From positions 1 to 49,672 of the forward strand of contig JAURZI010000149.1 of assembly GCA_030653435.1 (NCBI GenBank): a stretch of DNA of 49,672 nt, given 5' to 3'. This document shows positions 25,413-35,830 of the stretch, one piece after another (position 1 is the stretch's first letter; every line of letters begins with the position of its first letter). Source of the DNA: Methylovulum sp. Its GTDB lineage: Bacteria; Pseudomonadota; Gammaproteobacteria; Methylococcales; Methylomonadaceae. Position numbers and translations under genes: made by a program. A model generated the notes under the pieces. It did not search any database. It saw only the letters and a list, made by a program, of their open reading frames with translations, and was not told the DNA's origin.

Positions 25413-26255
25413 CTAATATAGCTTAAACTTTGCCAAGTATCCGAAATGGTCGGAAACAACGGGGTAGAAATCATCGTTGAAAATCACCTCCATGTATTTG
25501 ACTTGCAGGGGATGGCCATTGCGCTTGAAGATATGGTCAATACGTTTCGGCGATGAGTTTTTCCAGCCATCTATCTGACCATTATAGCTGGGTTGGTAGA
25601 AACGATGAGGGTGTAATTCGTGGAATTGGTCCACATATTCCGCATTGCCGACAATATGGTTGTAGGCCTGTTCCCCGGCAGGTGCATTGAAATCGCCGAC
25701 CATCAGATCGCCCCTGACACCGAAATGCAAGCGTGAACGGATCAGTTTGCGGAGGTTATCGTATTCCTCAAAAAAACCGTGGTGCGCCCAACTTAAATGC
25801 ACATTGGTGATATGTAACAGCCCGAACCACGGCACGTCGATGCACGACACGGTGATATTCCTGGACATATAATTGTTCTTGCGACGATCCAGCGACACAT
25901 AAGCGGAATAATTATGGTGCATCGGATAACGGCTCATGATGGCGGTGCCTTCCCGCCAGCGATGAAAGCCGATGTGGCTCCAGTCCTGGTGAATATGGTA
26001 GTAAAGCCCCCACTGACGCAATTTTTTACACACCCGAAAAGCCATGTTTGAAGGCGCTTCACCGTAAGGGGTCGTGATCGGGTCATGCTTATATTCCCCA
26101 ACTTCCTGGAAACAAATCACATCGATTCTTAAATGGGCAATCGCTTCGGCGATGATGTTGACCTCGCGCTCATGTTGATGCATGGTGTCAAACGGGCAAT
26201 GGCGGGGATGTTGTTCATAAGTGTGAAGGTTTAGCGTCAGCAGCGAGAGTTCCAT
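25413..26255 (-). CDS. Endonuclease/exonuclease/phosphatase family protein
   Basis: A 280-aa protein with the metal-dependent phosphodiesterase fold shared by DNase I, exonuclease III and sphingomyelinases. Motifs: LLTLNLHTY at the N-terminus, the metal-binding Glu in DVICFQEVGEY, GTAIMSRYP, ITNVHLSW, GDLMVGDFNAPAGEQAYNH, and the catalytic SDHFGYLAKF at the C-terminus. The KRIDHIF motif fits too. There is no signal peptide, so it is probably cytoplasmic. The substrate, whether nucleic acid, phospholipid or other phosphodiester, cannot be told from sequence. It diverges from glgP. Confidence 0.85.
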   Translation of the reverse strand: MELSLLTLNLHTYEQHPRHCPFDTMHQHEREVNIIAEAIAHLRIDVICFQEVGEYKHDPITTPYGEAPSNMAFRVCKKLRQWGLYYHIHQDWSHIGFHRWREGTAIMSRYPMHHNYSAYVSLDRRKNNYMSRNITVSCIDVPWFGLLHITNVHLSWAHHGFFEEYDNLRKLIRSRLHFGVRGDLMVGDFNAPAGEQAYNHIVGNAEYVDQFHELHPHRFYQPSYNGQIDGWKNSSPKRIDHIFKRNGHPLQVKYMEVIFNDDFYPVVSDHFGYLAKFKLY

Positions 26256-26376
26256 GGCGTCAGTTTAGTGGTTGCGTCGGTCGCCTAACATACCATGAGG
26301 GGGGCAAAACGCGACCCAAAGAAATAACGCAGCAGAGTCCGGCAGTTTCAGCACCCATGCGAACTCCATATTTTTC

Positions 26377-26406
26377 TTGACCTTGAAAAATATTTCCTGA
26401 TAAATA
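26377..26406 (+). promoter_or_regulatory. Putative promoter upstream of glgP
   Basis: TTGACC (26377-26382), 18 nt, TAAATA (26401-26406) is a plausible sigma70 promoter leading into a leader of about 135 nt before glgP. Nothing else is recognised in 26256-26546 apart from the glgP ribosome-binding site GAGGA, about 8 nt before ATG 26547. Confidence 0.4.
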
Positions 26407-26546
26407 GCAACACCTTATGATTTTGCCCTATACAAGATTATCGTGATGGCCGAACTGGTTTCCAGGGTAGGGCATCTAGGTGCACTGGAAGTGCTAGCTC
26501 TCGTAGGGACACGTTATTTAACCCGCCCCCATACTGAGGACACTTT

Positions 26547-29048
26547 ATGTTTGATTTGGCTGAACAAGCACTAAGCATACGCATTGCACGATCCGTTGAG
26601 GCTATCCAGCGCTCCTTCCTGGACAATCTATTCTATGTCATGGGCAGGACACTTGAGGATGCTTCGCCCGTGGACCATTACACTGCGCTGGCATACACGA
26701 TCCGCGACCGCTTGCTCGCCAGATTCGTCTCCTCCACAGAACGGTACCGGCAGTCTAATGCCCGGACCGTGGCTTACCTGTCGGCTGAGTTTCTGCTGGG
26801 GCCGCACCTGGGCAACAACATCCTCAACCTGGATGTCTGGGGGAATACCCGGGACCACACCCGCGAAGCATTGCAAAATCTGGGCCTGGATCTGGATACT
26901 ATCCTGGAGTCCGAATTGGAGCCGGGTTTGGGGAACGGCGGACTGGGGCGGCTAGCCGCCTGTTACATGGACTCGCTCGCCACTCTTGAGATTCCGGCTA
27001 TCGGTTATGGCATCCGTTATGAATACGGCATTTTCGATCAGGAAATTCGCGATGGGTGGCAATTTGAGATCGCCGATGCGTGGCTGCGTAACGGCAATCC
27101 GTGGGAGCTGCCCAATCGGCAAATTCACTATCCGGTCAAAATGGATGGGCGCATCGAACACTATATTGACGATGCCGGACAATCACAAGTACGCTGGATC
27201 CCCGCAACTATTATCTATGGTCTGGCTTACGACACCCCAATTCTGGGTTATGGCGTGACCAATGCAAATTTGCTCAGGCTGTGGAAATCGGAGGCGCGCG
27301 AACCGTTTGACCTGCTGGCGTTCAGCCACGGCGATTATCAGGGCGCGGTCAGCGACAAGGTCGTCGCCGAAAATATCAGCAAAGTGCTTTATCCCAACGA
27401 TGAGCCGGAAACCGGCAAAGAATTACGCTTGCGTCAGCAATATTTTTTCGTTACCTGTTCTTTGCAAGACATGATTCAGATGACCTTGCGCGACCAAGGC
27501 GAAATCACCGAGTTTGCGGACAAATTTGTCGCGCAACTCAACGATACCCATCCCGCCATCGCTATCCCTGAACTGATGCGCCTGTTGCTGGATGAGCACG
27601 GGATGGACTGGGAATCCGCCTGGAGCATCACCCGGCGAACCTTTGCCTACACCAATCACACCTTGCTGCCCGAAGCTTTAGAAACGTGGTCGCTGCACTT
27701 GTTTCAGCGTATCCTGCCGCGCCATCTGGATATTATCTATGCAATTAACGCGCGTTTTATGGAGCAGATGCGCTGGCACTTCCCCGGTGACAACGAACGC
27801 CTGGCGCGCATCTCCCTTATTGACGAAGAGGGCGATAAACGGGTACGCATGGCTAATTTGGCCTGTGTGGGCAGCTTCGCTATCAATGGTGTCGCCGTTT
27901 TGCATAGCGATCTGTTGAAAAAAACAGTCCTACAGGATTTTTATAAAGTCTGGCCGGAGAAATTCAACAACAAAACCAATGGAGTTACGCCGCGCCGTTT
28001 TATTGCGTTGGCTAATCTTCCGTTGGCGGCATTGATTGATTCCAGCATAGGCTCCGGTTGGCTGCGGGATATGGGGCAATTGCGTAACCTGGAAACCCAC
28101 GCCGACGATGCCGAATTTCGCTTGGAATGGCGGCAGGTCAAGCGCATCGCCAAGGCCAGCCTGTCAGACTATATCCGGCGAATGACCGGCATCGCTGTCG
28201 ATCCAGACAGCCTGTTTGACATCCAGGCCAAGCGTATCCACGAATACAAACGCCAACATCTCAATATATTGCACATCATCAGCCTCTATCAGCAACTCAA
28301 GCAAGATCCCCGCTTGGATATTCCGCCACGCACCTTTATCTTCAGTGGCAAGGCGGCCCCCAGCTACACCATGGCCAAGCTGATCATCAAGTTGATTAAT
28401 TCGGTGGCCGAGGTCATAAACCGCGACCCGCAAATCAATGGGCTCATTAAAGTGGTGTTTGTGCCGAACATGAATGTCAAGCTGGGGCAGCAGTTATACC
28501 CGGCTGCCGATTTGTCGGAACAAATATCCACCGCCGGAATGGAAGCCTCCGGTACCGGTAATATGAAATTCGCGATGAATGGTGCATTGACGATTGGTAC
28601 TTTGGATGGCGCTAATGTCGAAATCAGGGAGGAAGTGGGCGAGGAGAACTTTTTTCTTTTTGGCCTTGGCGTAGAGGCTGTGCAGACCTTGCGTGCTAAC
28701 GGCCACTGTAGCAGGGACATCATCGAGCATACGCCTGCCTTAAGGGAGGCCTTGTATCTGCTGGCATCCGGGCTGTTTTCACACGGTGACAAAGGACTGT
28801 TCGAAGCGCTCCTCGATAACCTCTGGAATCACGACCCCTACTTCATTTGTGCCGACTTCGCCAGCTACGCCGCTTGCCAGGAACAAGTCGGCAGCCAGTT
28901 TAAAGATACCGAGCACTGGAGCCGCATGTCCATACTCAATGTTGCACGAATAGGCAAGTTCTCCTCGGATCGTGCTATCCGCGAATATTGTGAGGATATT
29001 TGGAAGACATCGCCAATCAGCATTGCTCAAAAACTCAATCGGGCATAG
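26547..29048 (+). CDS. glgP: Glycogen phosphorylase
   Basis: Releases glucose-1-phosphate from glycogen or maltodextrins using phosphate and PLP. The 833-aa length matches the family. Motifs: TVAYLSAEFLLGPHLGNNI, GLGNGGLGRLAACYMDSLA, QLNDTHPAIAIPELMR, TNHTLLPEALETW, IQAKRIHEYKRQ, and the PLP site GMEASGTGNMKFAMNGAL, with Lys674 as cofactor lysine. Many gammaproteobacterial methanotrophs store glycogen. No other glycogen gene is adjacent, so it is a monocistronic copy here. Confidence 0.97.
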   Translation: MFDLAEQALSIRIARSVEAIQRSFLDNLFYVMGRTLEDASPVDHYTALAYTIRDRLLARFVSSTERYRQSNARTVAYLSAEFLLGPHLGNNILNLDVWGNTRDHTREALQNLGLDLDTILESELEPGLGNGGLGRLAACYMDSLATLEIPAIGYGIRYEYGIFDQEIRDGWQFEIADAWLRNGNPWELPNRQIHYPVKMDGRIEHYIDDAGQSQVRWIPATIIYGLAYDTPILGYGVTNANLLRLWKSEAREPFDLLAFSHGDYQGAVSDKVVAENISKVLYPNDEPETGKELRLRQQYFFVTCSLQDMIQMTLRDQGEITEFADKFVAQLNDTHPAIAIPELMRLLLDEHGMDWESAWSITRRTFAYTNHTLLPEALETWSLHLFQRILPRHLDIIYAINARFMEQMRWHFPGDNERLARISLIDEEGDKRVRMANLACVGSFAINGVAVLHSDLLKKTVLQDFYKVWPEKFNNKTNGVTPRRFIALANLPLAALIDSSIGSGWLRDMGQLRNLETHADDAEFRLEWRQVKRIAKASLSDYIRRMTGIAVDPDSLFDIQAKRIHEYKRQHLNILHIISLYQQLKQDPRLDIPPRTFIFSGKAAPSYTMAKLIIKLINSVAEVINRDPQINGLIKVVFVPNMNVKLGQQLYPAADLSEQISTAGMEASGTGNMKFAMNGALTIGTLDGANVEIREEVGEENFFLFGLGVEAVQTLRANGHCSRDIIEHTPALREALYLLASGLFSHGDKGLFEALLDNLWNHDPYFICADFASYAACQEQVGSQFKDTEHWSRMSILNVARIGKFSSDRAIREYCEDIWKTSPISIAQKLNRA

Positions 29049-29415
29049 TGTGTGGCGTGGACAGGCATGTCCGCCCCTTGTGCGGTATTACGGCTGAGCT
29101 TGCCCTCCCATCGTATACCCTCAAAACTTACGCCAGAAATGGCTGGCTATGCCAAGCTATTGCTATCCGCCCATCCGTTACCGTTTGACCGATAGGCGCA
29201 ACGGCCGGGGTTCCAAAACCCTGCTTGATGGCGTAGCCTATCGCAAACGCCCGCAGATCCAGGCCCTGCCCAAGGCGGACTTGAATGGCTTTATGATAGC
29301 TTCAAAGCCAGTCAGCCCATCCGGTCTGGTTTGCCCAACACGTTACAATTTATTGATTTAAATTAATTTAATTGCAATACTTCATTTTTGTTATGTACAG
29401 AGCCACACGTTATCT
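29049..29415. other. Intergenic region without a recognised gene
   Basis: Several short open frames exist, none with recognisable family similarity. A GGACA-GGCA-TGTCC hairpin lies just after glgP, without a T-run. The last 60 nt before the TonB receptor are AT-rich and probably hold its promoter, but no clear -35/-10 pair is claimed. Confidence 0.45.
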
Positions 29416-31428
29416 ATGCGTTATCAACGAATAATCCTGTTTTTTTTCCTTTATGGTTTTATGGCATCGGCATGCCTGGCCGACGCAGGCTTTGACGAGC
29501 TGATGAAAATGTCTTTAGAGGAGCTCATGGATTTATCAGTAGAAACCTCATCAAAACAAAATAAGAAACAATTCAATGAATCCGCTTCAGTTTATGTGAT
29601 CACTCAAGAAGAGATTAGCCGCTCTGGCGTGACATCCTTGCCAGAAGCGTTACGGTTAGCCCCAGGCGTGCATGTTGCTCGTATCAGCGCCAATCAATGG
29701 GCCATCAGCATTCATGGCTTTAATGAACGCTTTTCAAATAAGCTGTTGGTTCTCATCGATGGCCGTTCCGTTTATTCGCCGCTGTTTGCCGGTGTTTATT
29801 GGGATGCACAGGATGTTTTGCTGCAAAACGTCAAACGCATCGAAGTGGTTAGAGGACCGGGCACTGCGCTATGGGGCTCTAATGCAGTGAATGGCGTGAT
29901 TAATGTCATCACTTTTTCGGCTAAAGAGACTCAGGGCATCGAATCAACGGCGGGGTACGGGACTGAGGAGCAAGGCTTTGGTTCTTTACGGTATGGCGGG
30001 GCGTTGGGGGAAAAAACGCATTACCGAATCCACGGCAAATATTACAACAGGGATAATGGGGGCAGCTTCAATGAGCAATCGGCCAATGATAATTCATCCA
30101 TGGGCAGTGGAGGTATCCATGTTGACTCGGAGCTTACCGAAAACGACAGCGTGCTGGTTACAGGTAGCGCCTATGATGGCAACATGGGCCAGTCTGGTGA
30201 TCTGCCCGATATAAACTCACCTAATTTTACCCGGTTTATTAATAACGATGTCAAGGTAACCGGCGAAAACTTATTGGCGCGTTGGACTAATCAAAAAGAA
30301 GAGCATAAAAACTGGGCATTACAAGTCTATTATGACCACACCAGCAGGGAAGACAGCGTGTTGGGCAATCAGGAAGTTAATGTCACGGACTTCGACTTTC
30401 AACGCCATTTCGCTTGGCTGTCTAACCAGGAACTGGCCTGGGGGCTCGAATACCGGTATGTCAATAATAAGCTGGATTCAGGGTCGTTAGTCAGTCTCAA
30501 CCCAAAGGAAAGGGACACCCATTTGTATAGTGCATTTCTCAGTGATGAAATTTCGCTGTTCCGGGATCAGTTTAAATTTAATCTGGCATCACGCTTTGAG
30601 CATAACGATTTAACCGGCTTTGAAATCCAGCCTACGGCACGGATGACCTGGTTAATTGATGATAACAATACCTTTTGGGGCGCTGTTTCCCGTTCTGTAA
30701 AAGTGCCGTCGATCAGCGATCAAAACGCAACATTCGAACCCAATATCCGCGACATAGGCGTAGGGATCCCGGTGGTTATCAATGTTGCAGGAAACAAGGA
30801 GTTTAATAGCGAAAAGCTCATTTCCTATGAGTTAGGTTATAGAGCCCACTTTAGCGATGGCATTCAACTGGATATAGCCACATTCTTTAATGATTATGAT
30901 GACCTGCGGACCTTTGAAGAAGGCCAGGGCTTTGTTTTACAGAACCCTCTACGCTACGTGCTCCCGTATGGATTTGATAACAACATGAAGGGGCATGCTT
31001 ATGGCCTGGATTTATCAGCGAACTGGCATATAAACCCCAAATGGCGCATGAATGCGGGCTACAGTTATGCTAAAACAAATTTATTTTTGAAAAATGCCAG
31101 CACAGATCAGTTTAGCCTAAGCCTGCCGATATTTGCCAATTCGCCACAGCAAATGCTGTCGCTTAGGTCTTCTTGGGATATTCAAAGCAACTGGAAGATT
31201 GATTTATGGATGCGTTATGTCGATAGGCTGGAGTCAACCCATGTTAACGCTTATGTCAATATGGATGCACGCCTTGCTTGGCAAGCCAGCCGCTCTGTTG
31301 AATTGAGCGTGGTTGGTCAAAATCTTTTGGAAAACCAACAGTTACAGTTCTTTAGGGATACCGCCACCAAGCTGTATAACTCAGAAGTTGAGCGCAGTGT
31401 TTATGTGAAAATAAAACTGGATTATTAG
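29416..31428 (+). CDS. TonB-dependent receptor, paralogue of the operon-encoded one
   Basis: A 670-aa outer-membrane receptor with signal peptide (RIILFFFLYGFMASACLA) and the same MSLEELMDLSVETSSKQ motif as the receptor at 19992. Plug motifs: VYVITQEEISRSGVTSLPEALRL (split around residue 70), RIEVVRGPGTALWGSNAVNGVIN. It ends SVYVKIKLDY with a terminal aromatic residue. Similarity to the other receptor runs through the whole plug (ISIHGFNERFSNKLLVLIDG against IAIRGFNDRFSNKLLVMIDG), so they are paralogues. Unlike the other, it stands alone, with no YfiR or kinase gene beside it. The ligand is unknown. Confidence 0.92.
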   Translation: MRYQRIILFFFLYGFMASACLADAGFDELMKMSLEELMDLSVETSSKQNKKQFNESASVYVITQEEISRSGVTSLPEALRLAPGVHVARISANQWAISIHGFNERFSNKLLVLIDGRSVYSPLFAGVYWDAQDVLLQNVKRIEVVRGPGTALWGSNAVNGVINVITFSAKETQGIESTAGYGTEEQGFGSLRYGGALGEKTHYRIHGKYYNRDNGGSFNEQSANDNSSMGSGGIHVDSELTENDSVLVTGSAYDGNMGQSGDLPDINSPNFTRFINNDVKVTGENLLARWTNQKEEHKNWALQVYYDHTSREDSVLGNQEVNVTDFDFQRHFAWLSNQELAWGLEYRYVNNKLDSGSLVSLNPKERDTHLYSAFLSDEISLFRDQFKFNLASRFEHNDLTGFEIQPTARMTWLIDDNNTFWGAVSRSVKVPSISDQNATFEPNIRDIGVGIPVVINVAGNKEFNSEKLISYELGYRAHFSDGIQLDIATFFNDYDDLRTFEEGQGFVLQNPLRYVLPYGFDNNMKGHAYGLDLSANWHINPKWRMNAGYSYAKTNLFLKNASTDQFSLSLPIFANSPQQMLSLRSSWDIQSNWKIDLWMRYVDRLESTHVNAYVNMDARLAWQASRSVELSVVGQNLLENQQLQFFRDTATKLYNSEVERSVYVKIKLDY

Positions 31429-31519
31429 ACGTACTGGCTTGGAACGGATGCCGGCGATGCGTTCTTATGCTTCTTTTCATTAATTTTTCTCACCGTTACT
31501 ATAAAGGTACGCACATACT

Positions 31520-31593
31520 GTAGGGCGTGCCGCGCGCGCCTTCTCCGCGTGTCGATGTATTGGCACCTAGTGGCGCGCAAGGCGCGCCCTGCA
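31520..31593. repeat. GTAG-type inverted REP pair, copy 1
   Basis: Left unit at 31520-31540 starts GTAG and then a GC palindrome (GGCGTGC / GCGCGCC). Right unit, inverted, at 31572-31593 ends GGCGCGCCCTGCA. This is the layout of a BIME: two REPs facing each other, each with a terminal GTAG-like tetranucleotide, here degenerate on the right. It lies between the second TonB receptor and the giant oxidase, and shares its pattern with copies at 35660 and 38398. Confidence 0.75.
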
Positions 31594-31685
31594 GTGCGTG
31601 GCAAACAGTGCGGGTTCCGGGGCATTCAAAATATAGTGGCATCTACGCGGCTTTCGGTATTTTTACGTCATCTGCGAGTGTTACA

Positions 31686-34600
31686 ATGGGCCAAATCAAC
31701 CACGCACATAGAATATCAGTGAATTCATCATTCCCCCCCTTGTTTTCCGAAGCGTCGCCGACACGGTTACGTGAAATCCCTTATAACTACACGTCTTTTT
31801 CCGACCGCGAAATCGTCATCCGTTTGTTGGGCGAAGAGAGCTGGCGGACGCTGGAATCGTTGCGCGGCGAACGCATAACCGGGCGTTCCGCCAAGATGCT
31901 GTTTGAAGTCCTGGGTGATATTTGGGCAGTCCAGCGCAACCCTTACCTCGAGGACGATTTGCTGGACAACCGCAAACGTCGCAAGGCATTGCTGGATGCG
32001 TTGCGCCATCGGCTCCGGCAAATGGAAAAGCGCCATACCGAGCACGAAAGCGAAAACGCGGATCGGGCCCAGCGGGTCGCACTGCTGGTCGCTGCCGCAC
32101 ATCAGGCCGTGGATGCTTTTGCGGCCCATTTTGACCGCACCGGTGACATGCGCCGCAAAGCCTTGGCCTTGCTATCCAAACATACCCGTAAAGATAATAT
32201 CGCTTTCGACGGCTTCGCCCGCGTCTCGCATGTCACCGATGCCACCGATTGGCGGGTCGAATACCCGTTTGTCGTGTTGTATCCGTGCACCGAAGCCGAA
32301 GTCGGCCATTTGGTACGTGATTGCATCAAGCTGGGATTGACAATTATCCCGCGCGGCGGCGGTACCGGCTACACGGGCGGCGCAGTGCCGTTGACGCCTT
32401 ATTCCGCAGTAATCAATACCGAAAAGCTGGTTGAAATAGGCCGCGTGGAGTCTGCATCCAGCCTGCCGGGTGTCGCCCAGACCTATGCCACTATCCATAC
32501 CGGCGCCGGCGTCGTGACTAGGCGCGTCATGGATACGGCGGAACAGGCCGGCTTGGTGTTTGCCTGCGACCCGACGTCAGCGGATGCGTCGTGCGTGGGC
32601 GGCAATGTAGCGATGAACGCGGGCGGCAAAAAAGCCGTGTTGTGGGGGACGGCCCTGGATAATCTAGCATCCTGGCGGATGGTCACACCCGACGGTAACT
32701 GGCTGGATGTTGAGCGTTTCAACCACAATTTCGGCAAGATTCATGAACAGGCGCAAGTGACTTTTGTGCTGAAGCGTTTCGATGCCAAGCATCAGCAACT
32801 GCTTTCGGAAGAACAACTGGTCATTCCCGGTGCCGCATTCCGCAAGGGCGAATTGGGCAAGGACGTGACCGACAAGTTTCTCGGCGGTTTGCCGGGTATA
32901 CAAAAAGAAGGGTGTGACGGCATCATCACGTCGGCGCGGTGGATTTTGCATAAAATGCCGCCGCATACCCGCACTTTTTGCCTGGAGTTCTTCGGGCAAG
33001 TCCGTGAGGCGGTCCCGGCTATCCTGGAGATCCGCGATTATCTGGCGGCTTTACCTAAAACCGGCCCCGCGCGGGTCATGCTGGCCGGTCTCGAACACCT
33101 GGACGAGCGTTATGTCAAAGCTGTCGGTTATGCCAGTAAAGCCAAGCATCATGGCCGTCCCAAAATGGTGTTGTTAGGCGATATAGTCGGTGACGACGAT
33201 AAACAAGTTGCGCTGGCGGCTTCCGAAGTTGTGCGCTTATGCAATGCCCGTAATGCCGAAGGTTTTATCGCGGTCAGCCCGGAAACCCGCAAGACTTTCT
33301 GGCTAGACCGCGCGCGCACCGCCGCCATCGCCAAACACACCAATGCCTTCAAAATCAATGAAGATGTCGTGATCCCGTTGCCGCGCATGGGCGATTATTG
33401 CGACGGTATCGAACGCATCAATATTGAATTGTCGCTACGCAACAAATTGCGCTTGTGCGAGGCGCTGGGCCAATTTTTGGCCGGTGATTTGCCGCTACGG
33501 GCTTATGAAGATAATGTTGACAAAACCGAGCTGTTTGGCGACCGCCGCAGTTTGGCGCTGGCTGCGGTAACCAGTGTTCGGGGACGCTGGCAGTGGCTTT
33601 ATGACAACCTGGATTTACCGTTGCAGCAGGCGGAAGCTACTTTCAACGAGCTAGGCATCAGCGTCTCTGAGCTCAGCAATCGCGCAGAACAGCCGACTTT
33701 ATTCCACCGTTTGCAAGACCGTTCGTTACGGGTGTCCTGGAAGCAGGAATTGCTGCCCAGGCTAACAGAGATTTTCGAGGGCGACAATTTTCGTCCGGTT
33801 ATCGAACGGATAGAGGCGGTGCACAAAGAAATATTGCGGGGCAGGGTGTTTGTTGCGCTGCATATGCACGCCGGCGACGGCAATGTCCATACCAATTTGC
33901 CGGTCAATTCCGACCATTACGACATGCTCCAGGAAGCCAATGCGGCGGTGGCCCGCATCATGGTGCTGGCGCGTGAGTTGGGCGGCGTGATTTCCGGCGA
34001 GCACGGCATCGGCATCACCAAATACGAGTTTTTAAGCACGGAAGAGCTGGCCAGTTTCCATGATTACAAACAGCGTATTGACCCTGAAGGCCGGTTTAAC
34101 CGCGGTAAACTGATGCCGGGCGCCGACCTGAGTGCGGCTTACACCACATCGTTCAGCCTGATGGGCTTTGAATCGCTGATTATGCAGCAAAGCGACATCG
34201 GCGCGATCTCCGATTCGGTGAAAGATTGTTTGCGTTGCGGCAAATGCAAACCCGTGTGTTCCACGCATGTGCCGCAGGCTAACCTGCTGTATTCGCCGCG
34301 CAATAAAATCCTCGCCACGTCGTTGCTGATTGAAGCCTTTTTGTACGAAGAGCAGACCCGGCGCGGCATTTCCATCACCCATTGGAAAGAATTTGAAGAC
34401 GTGGCCGACCATTGCACCGTCTGCCACAAATGCTTTAACCCGTGTCCGGTCGATATCGACTTCGGTGAAGTGTCGATGAATATGCGTAATCTGTTACGCA
34501 AAATGGGCAAGCAAAGCTTTAACCCCGTCAAAGCGGCGGCGATTGCTTTCCTATCCACCAGCCGCCCGAACAGCATTAAAGTGATGCGTAAGCTACTGAT

Positions 34601-35630
34601 AGAGTGGTCTTACAAGGCGCAGCGCTTGGGCCATTTTTTCATCAGGCCTTGGGGCCGCAAGCAGCTGGCGCAGCCACCGTCATCGACAGGACAGCCGGCG
34701 CTACGCGAATATGTCGTCCATTTCACAAACCGCAAAATGCCTGCGGATGTGCCGTCCAAAACGGCACGCGCGCTGCTGGGCATCGAGAGCGACCAGATTG
34801 TGCCTATCATCCGCGACCAAAACAAAACCCGTGCCGATTCCGAAGCGGTGTTTTATTTTCCAGGCTGCGGTTCCGAGCGTTTGTTCTCGCAAGTCGGCCT
34901 CGCCACCCAGGCCATGCTGTACGAGATCGGCGTGCAGACGGTATTGCCGCCGGGCTATTTGTGCTGCGGCTATCCGCAACGCGCAGCCGGGCAATACGAC
35001 AAGGCGCAGAAAATCACCACCGATAACCGGGTGCTGTTTCATAGGGTTGCCAATACCTTGAATTATCTGGATATCAAGACCGTCGTCGTCAGTTGCGGCA
35101 CCTGTCTGGACCAGTTGCTGGATTACGAATTTGACAAGATTTTTCCTGGCTGCCGCATGATCGATATCCACGAATACCTGCTGGAAAAAGGTGTGAAACT
35201 GGACGGTGTTAACGGTAGCCGGTATCTGTATCACGATCCTTGTCATAGCCCGATGAAGCAACAGGATGCCATGAAGACCGTCAACGGCCTGATAGGCGCG
35301 ACAGTCAGCAAATCCGAACGGTGCTGCGGCGAATCGGGGACGCTAGCTGTCGCGCGCCCCGATATTTCAACCCAGGTGCGTTTCCGCAAGGCGGCCGAAT
35401 TGCAGGAAGACGAGGCCAAGCTACGCGCCGACGGTTTCGACGGGCCCATTAAGATGCTGACGTCTTGCCCATCCTGTGTGCAGGGCTTGCAACGGTATCG
35501 GGATGACGTGGATCAGTTGGAAGTGGACTACATCGTCGTGGAAATCGCCCGGCATGTGCTGGGCAAGAACTGGATGAAAACCTATATCAAGCAGGCAGCA
35601 CGCGGCGGTATAGAACGGGTGTTATTGTAA
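31686..35630 (+). CDS. Giant FAD-linked oxidase with 4Fe-4S and CCG domains (D-lactate/glycolate dehydrogenase type)
   Basis: A 1314-aa fused oxidoreductase. The N-terminal region ([20 protein letters not shown]) matches the DUF3683-type extension. An FAD_binding_4 domain follows (about 190-335, [20 protein letters not shown]), then the FAD-oxidase C-terminal domain (to about 810, with GEHGIG). Two Cys clusters come next ([16 protein letters not shown] near 850, [14 protein letters not shown] near 912) and two CCG domains ([38 protein letters not shown]). It probably oxidises a D-2-hydroxy acid and passes electrons to the quinone pool. The open frame starts at 31527, but that part is REP sequence; ATG 31686 is chosen. 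Confidence 0.9.
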   Translation: MGQINHAHRISVNSSFPPLFSEASPTRLREIPYNYTSFSDREIVIRLLGEESWRTLESLRGERITGRSAKMLFEVLGDIWAVQRNPYLEDDLLDNRKRRKALLDALRHRLRQMEKRHTEHESENADRAQRVALLVAAAHQAVDAFAAHFDRTGDMRRKALALLSKHTRKDNIAFDGFARVSHVTDATDWRVEYPFVVLYPCTEAEVGHLVRDCIKLGLTIIPRGGGTGYTGGAVPLTPYSAVINTEKLVEIGRVESASSLPGVAQTYATIHTGAGVVTRRVMDTAEQAGLVFACDPTSADASCVGGNVAMNAGGKKAVLWGTALDNLASWRMVTPDGNWLDVERFNHNFGKIHEQAQVTFVLKRFDAKHQQLLSEEQLVIPGAAFRKGELGKDVTDKFLGGLPGIQKEGCDGIITSARWILHKMPPHTRTFCLEFFGQVREAVPAILEIRDYLAALPKTGPARVMLAGLEHLDERYVKAVGYASKAKHHGRPKMVLLGDIVGDDDKQVALAASEVVRLCNARNAEGFIAVSPETRKTFWLDRARTAAIAKHTNAFKINEDVVIPLPRMGDYCDGIERINIELSLRNKLRLCEALGQFLAGDLPLRAYEDNVDKTELFGDRRSLALAAVTSVRGRWQWLYDNLDLPLQQAEATFNELGISVSELSNRAEQPTLFHRLQDRSLRVSWKQELLPRLTEIFEGDNFRPVIERIEAVHKEILRGRVFVALHMHAGDGNVHTNLPVNSDHYDMLQEANAAVARIMVLARELGGVISGEHGIGITKYEFLSTEELASFHDYKQRIDPEGRFNRGKLMPGADLSAAYTTSFSLMGFESLIMQQSDIGAISDSVKDCLRCGKCKPVCSTHVPQANLLYSPRNKILATSLLIEAFLYEEQTRRGISITHWKEFEDVADHCTVCHKCFNPCPVDIDFGEVSMNMRNLLRKMGKQSFNPVKAAAIAFLSTSRPNSIKVMRKLLIEWSYKAQRLGHFFIRPWGRKQLAQPPSSTGQPALREYVVHFTNRKMPADVPSKTARALLGIESDQIVPIIRDQNKTRADSEAVFYFPGCGSERLFSQVGLATQAMLYEIGVQTVLPPGYLCCGYPQRAAGQYDKAQKITTDNRVLFHRVANTLNYLDIKTVVVSCGTCLDQLLDYEFDKIFPGCRMIDIHEYLLEKGVKLDGVNGSRYLYHDPCHSPMKQQDAMKTVNGLIGATVSKSERCCGESGTLAVARPDISTQVRFRKAAELQEDEAKLRADGFDGPIKMLTSCPSCVQGLQRYRDDVDQLEVDYIVVEIARHVLGKNWMKTYIKQAARGGIERVLL

Positions 35631-35659
35631 GGAATGAGCATGTAACAAGTTGAGCAACT

Positions 35660-35736
35660 GTAGGCGTGCCGTGCACGCCACCAGCGCTAAGTACGTTATT
35701 CAAGCATCGGGAAAGGCGCACGTCGCACGCCCTGTG
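35660..35736. repeat. GTAG-type inverted REP pair, copy 2
   Basis: Left unit 35660-35680 begins GTAGGCGTGCCGTGCACGCC. Inverted right unit 35715-35736 reads GGCGCACGTCGCACGCCCTG and on. The loop between them (about 34 nt) is unrelated to that of the other copies. It lies between the oxidase and the second REC-PAS-PAS-GGDEF-EAL gene. Confidence 0.7.
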
Positions 35737-35830
35737 CTTCAAAATAGATTAACGAGGATCTGAACGATTATGTATAAGTTATTTCGTGCTCATTCCTAAG
35801 TTTGGTCAAGGCAAACAAGGAAACGATCAG

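Noticed and set aside
29149-29361. 70-codon open frame (basic, Arg-rich) between glgP and the second TonB receptor
   Set aside because: Not recognisable as a transposase remnant or other family; composition alone is not enough.
31527-31685. N-terminal 53 codons upstream of the giant oxidase
   Set aside because: They translate the REP pair and have no similarity to the family; the family N-terminus begins at 31686.
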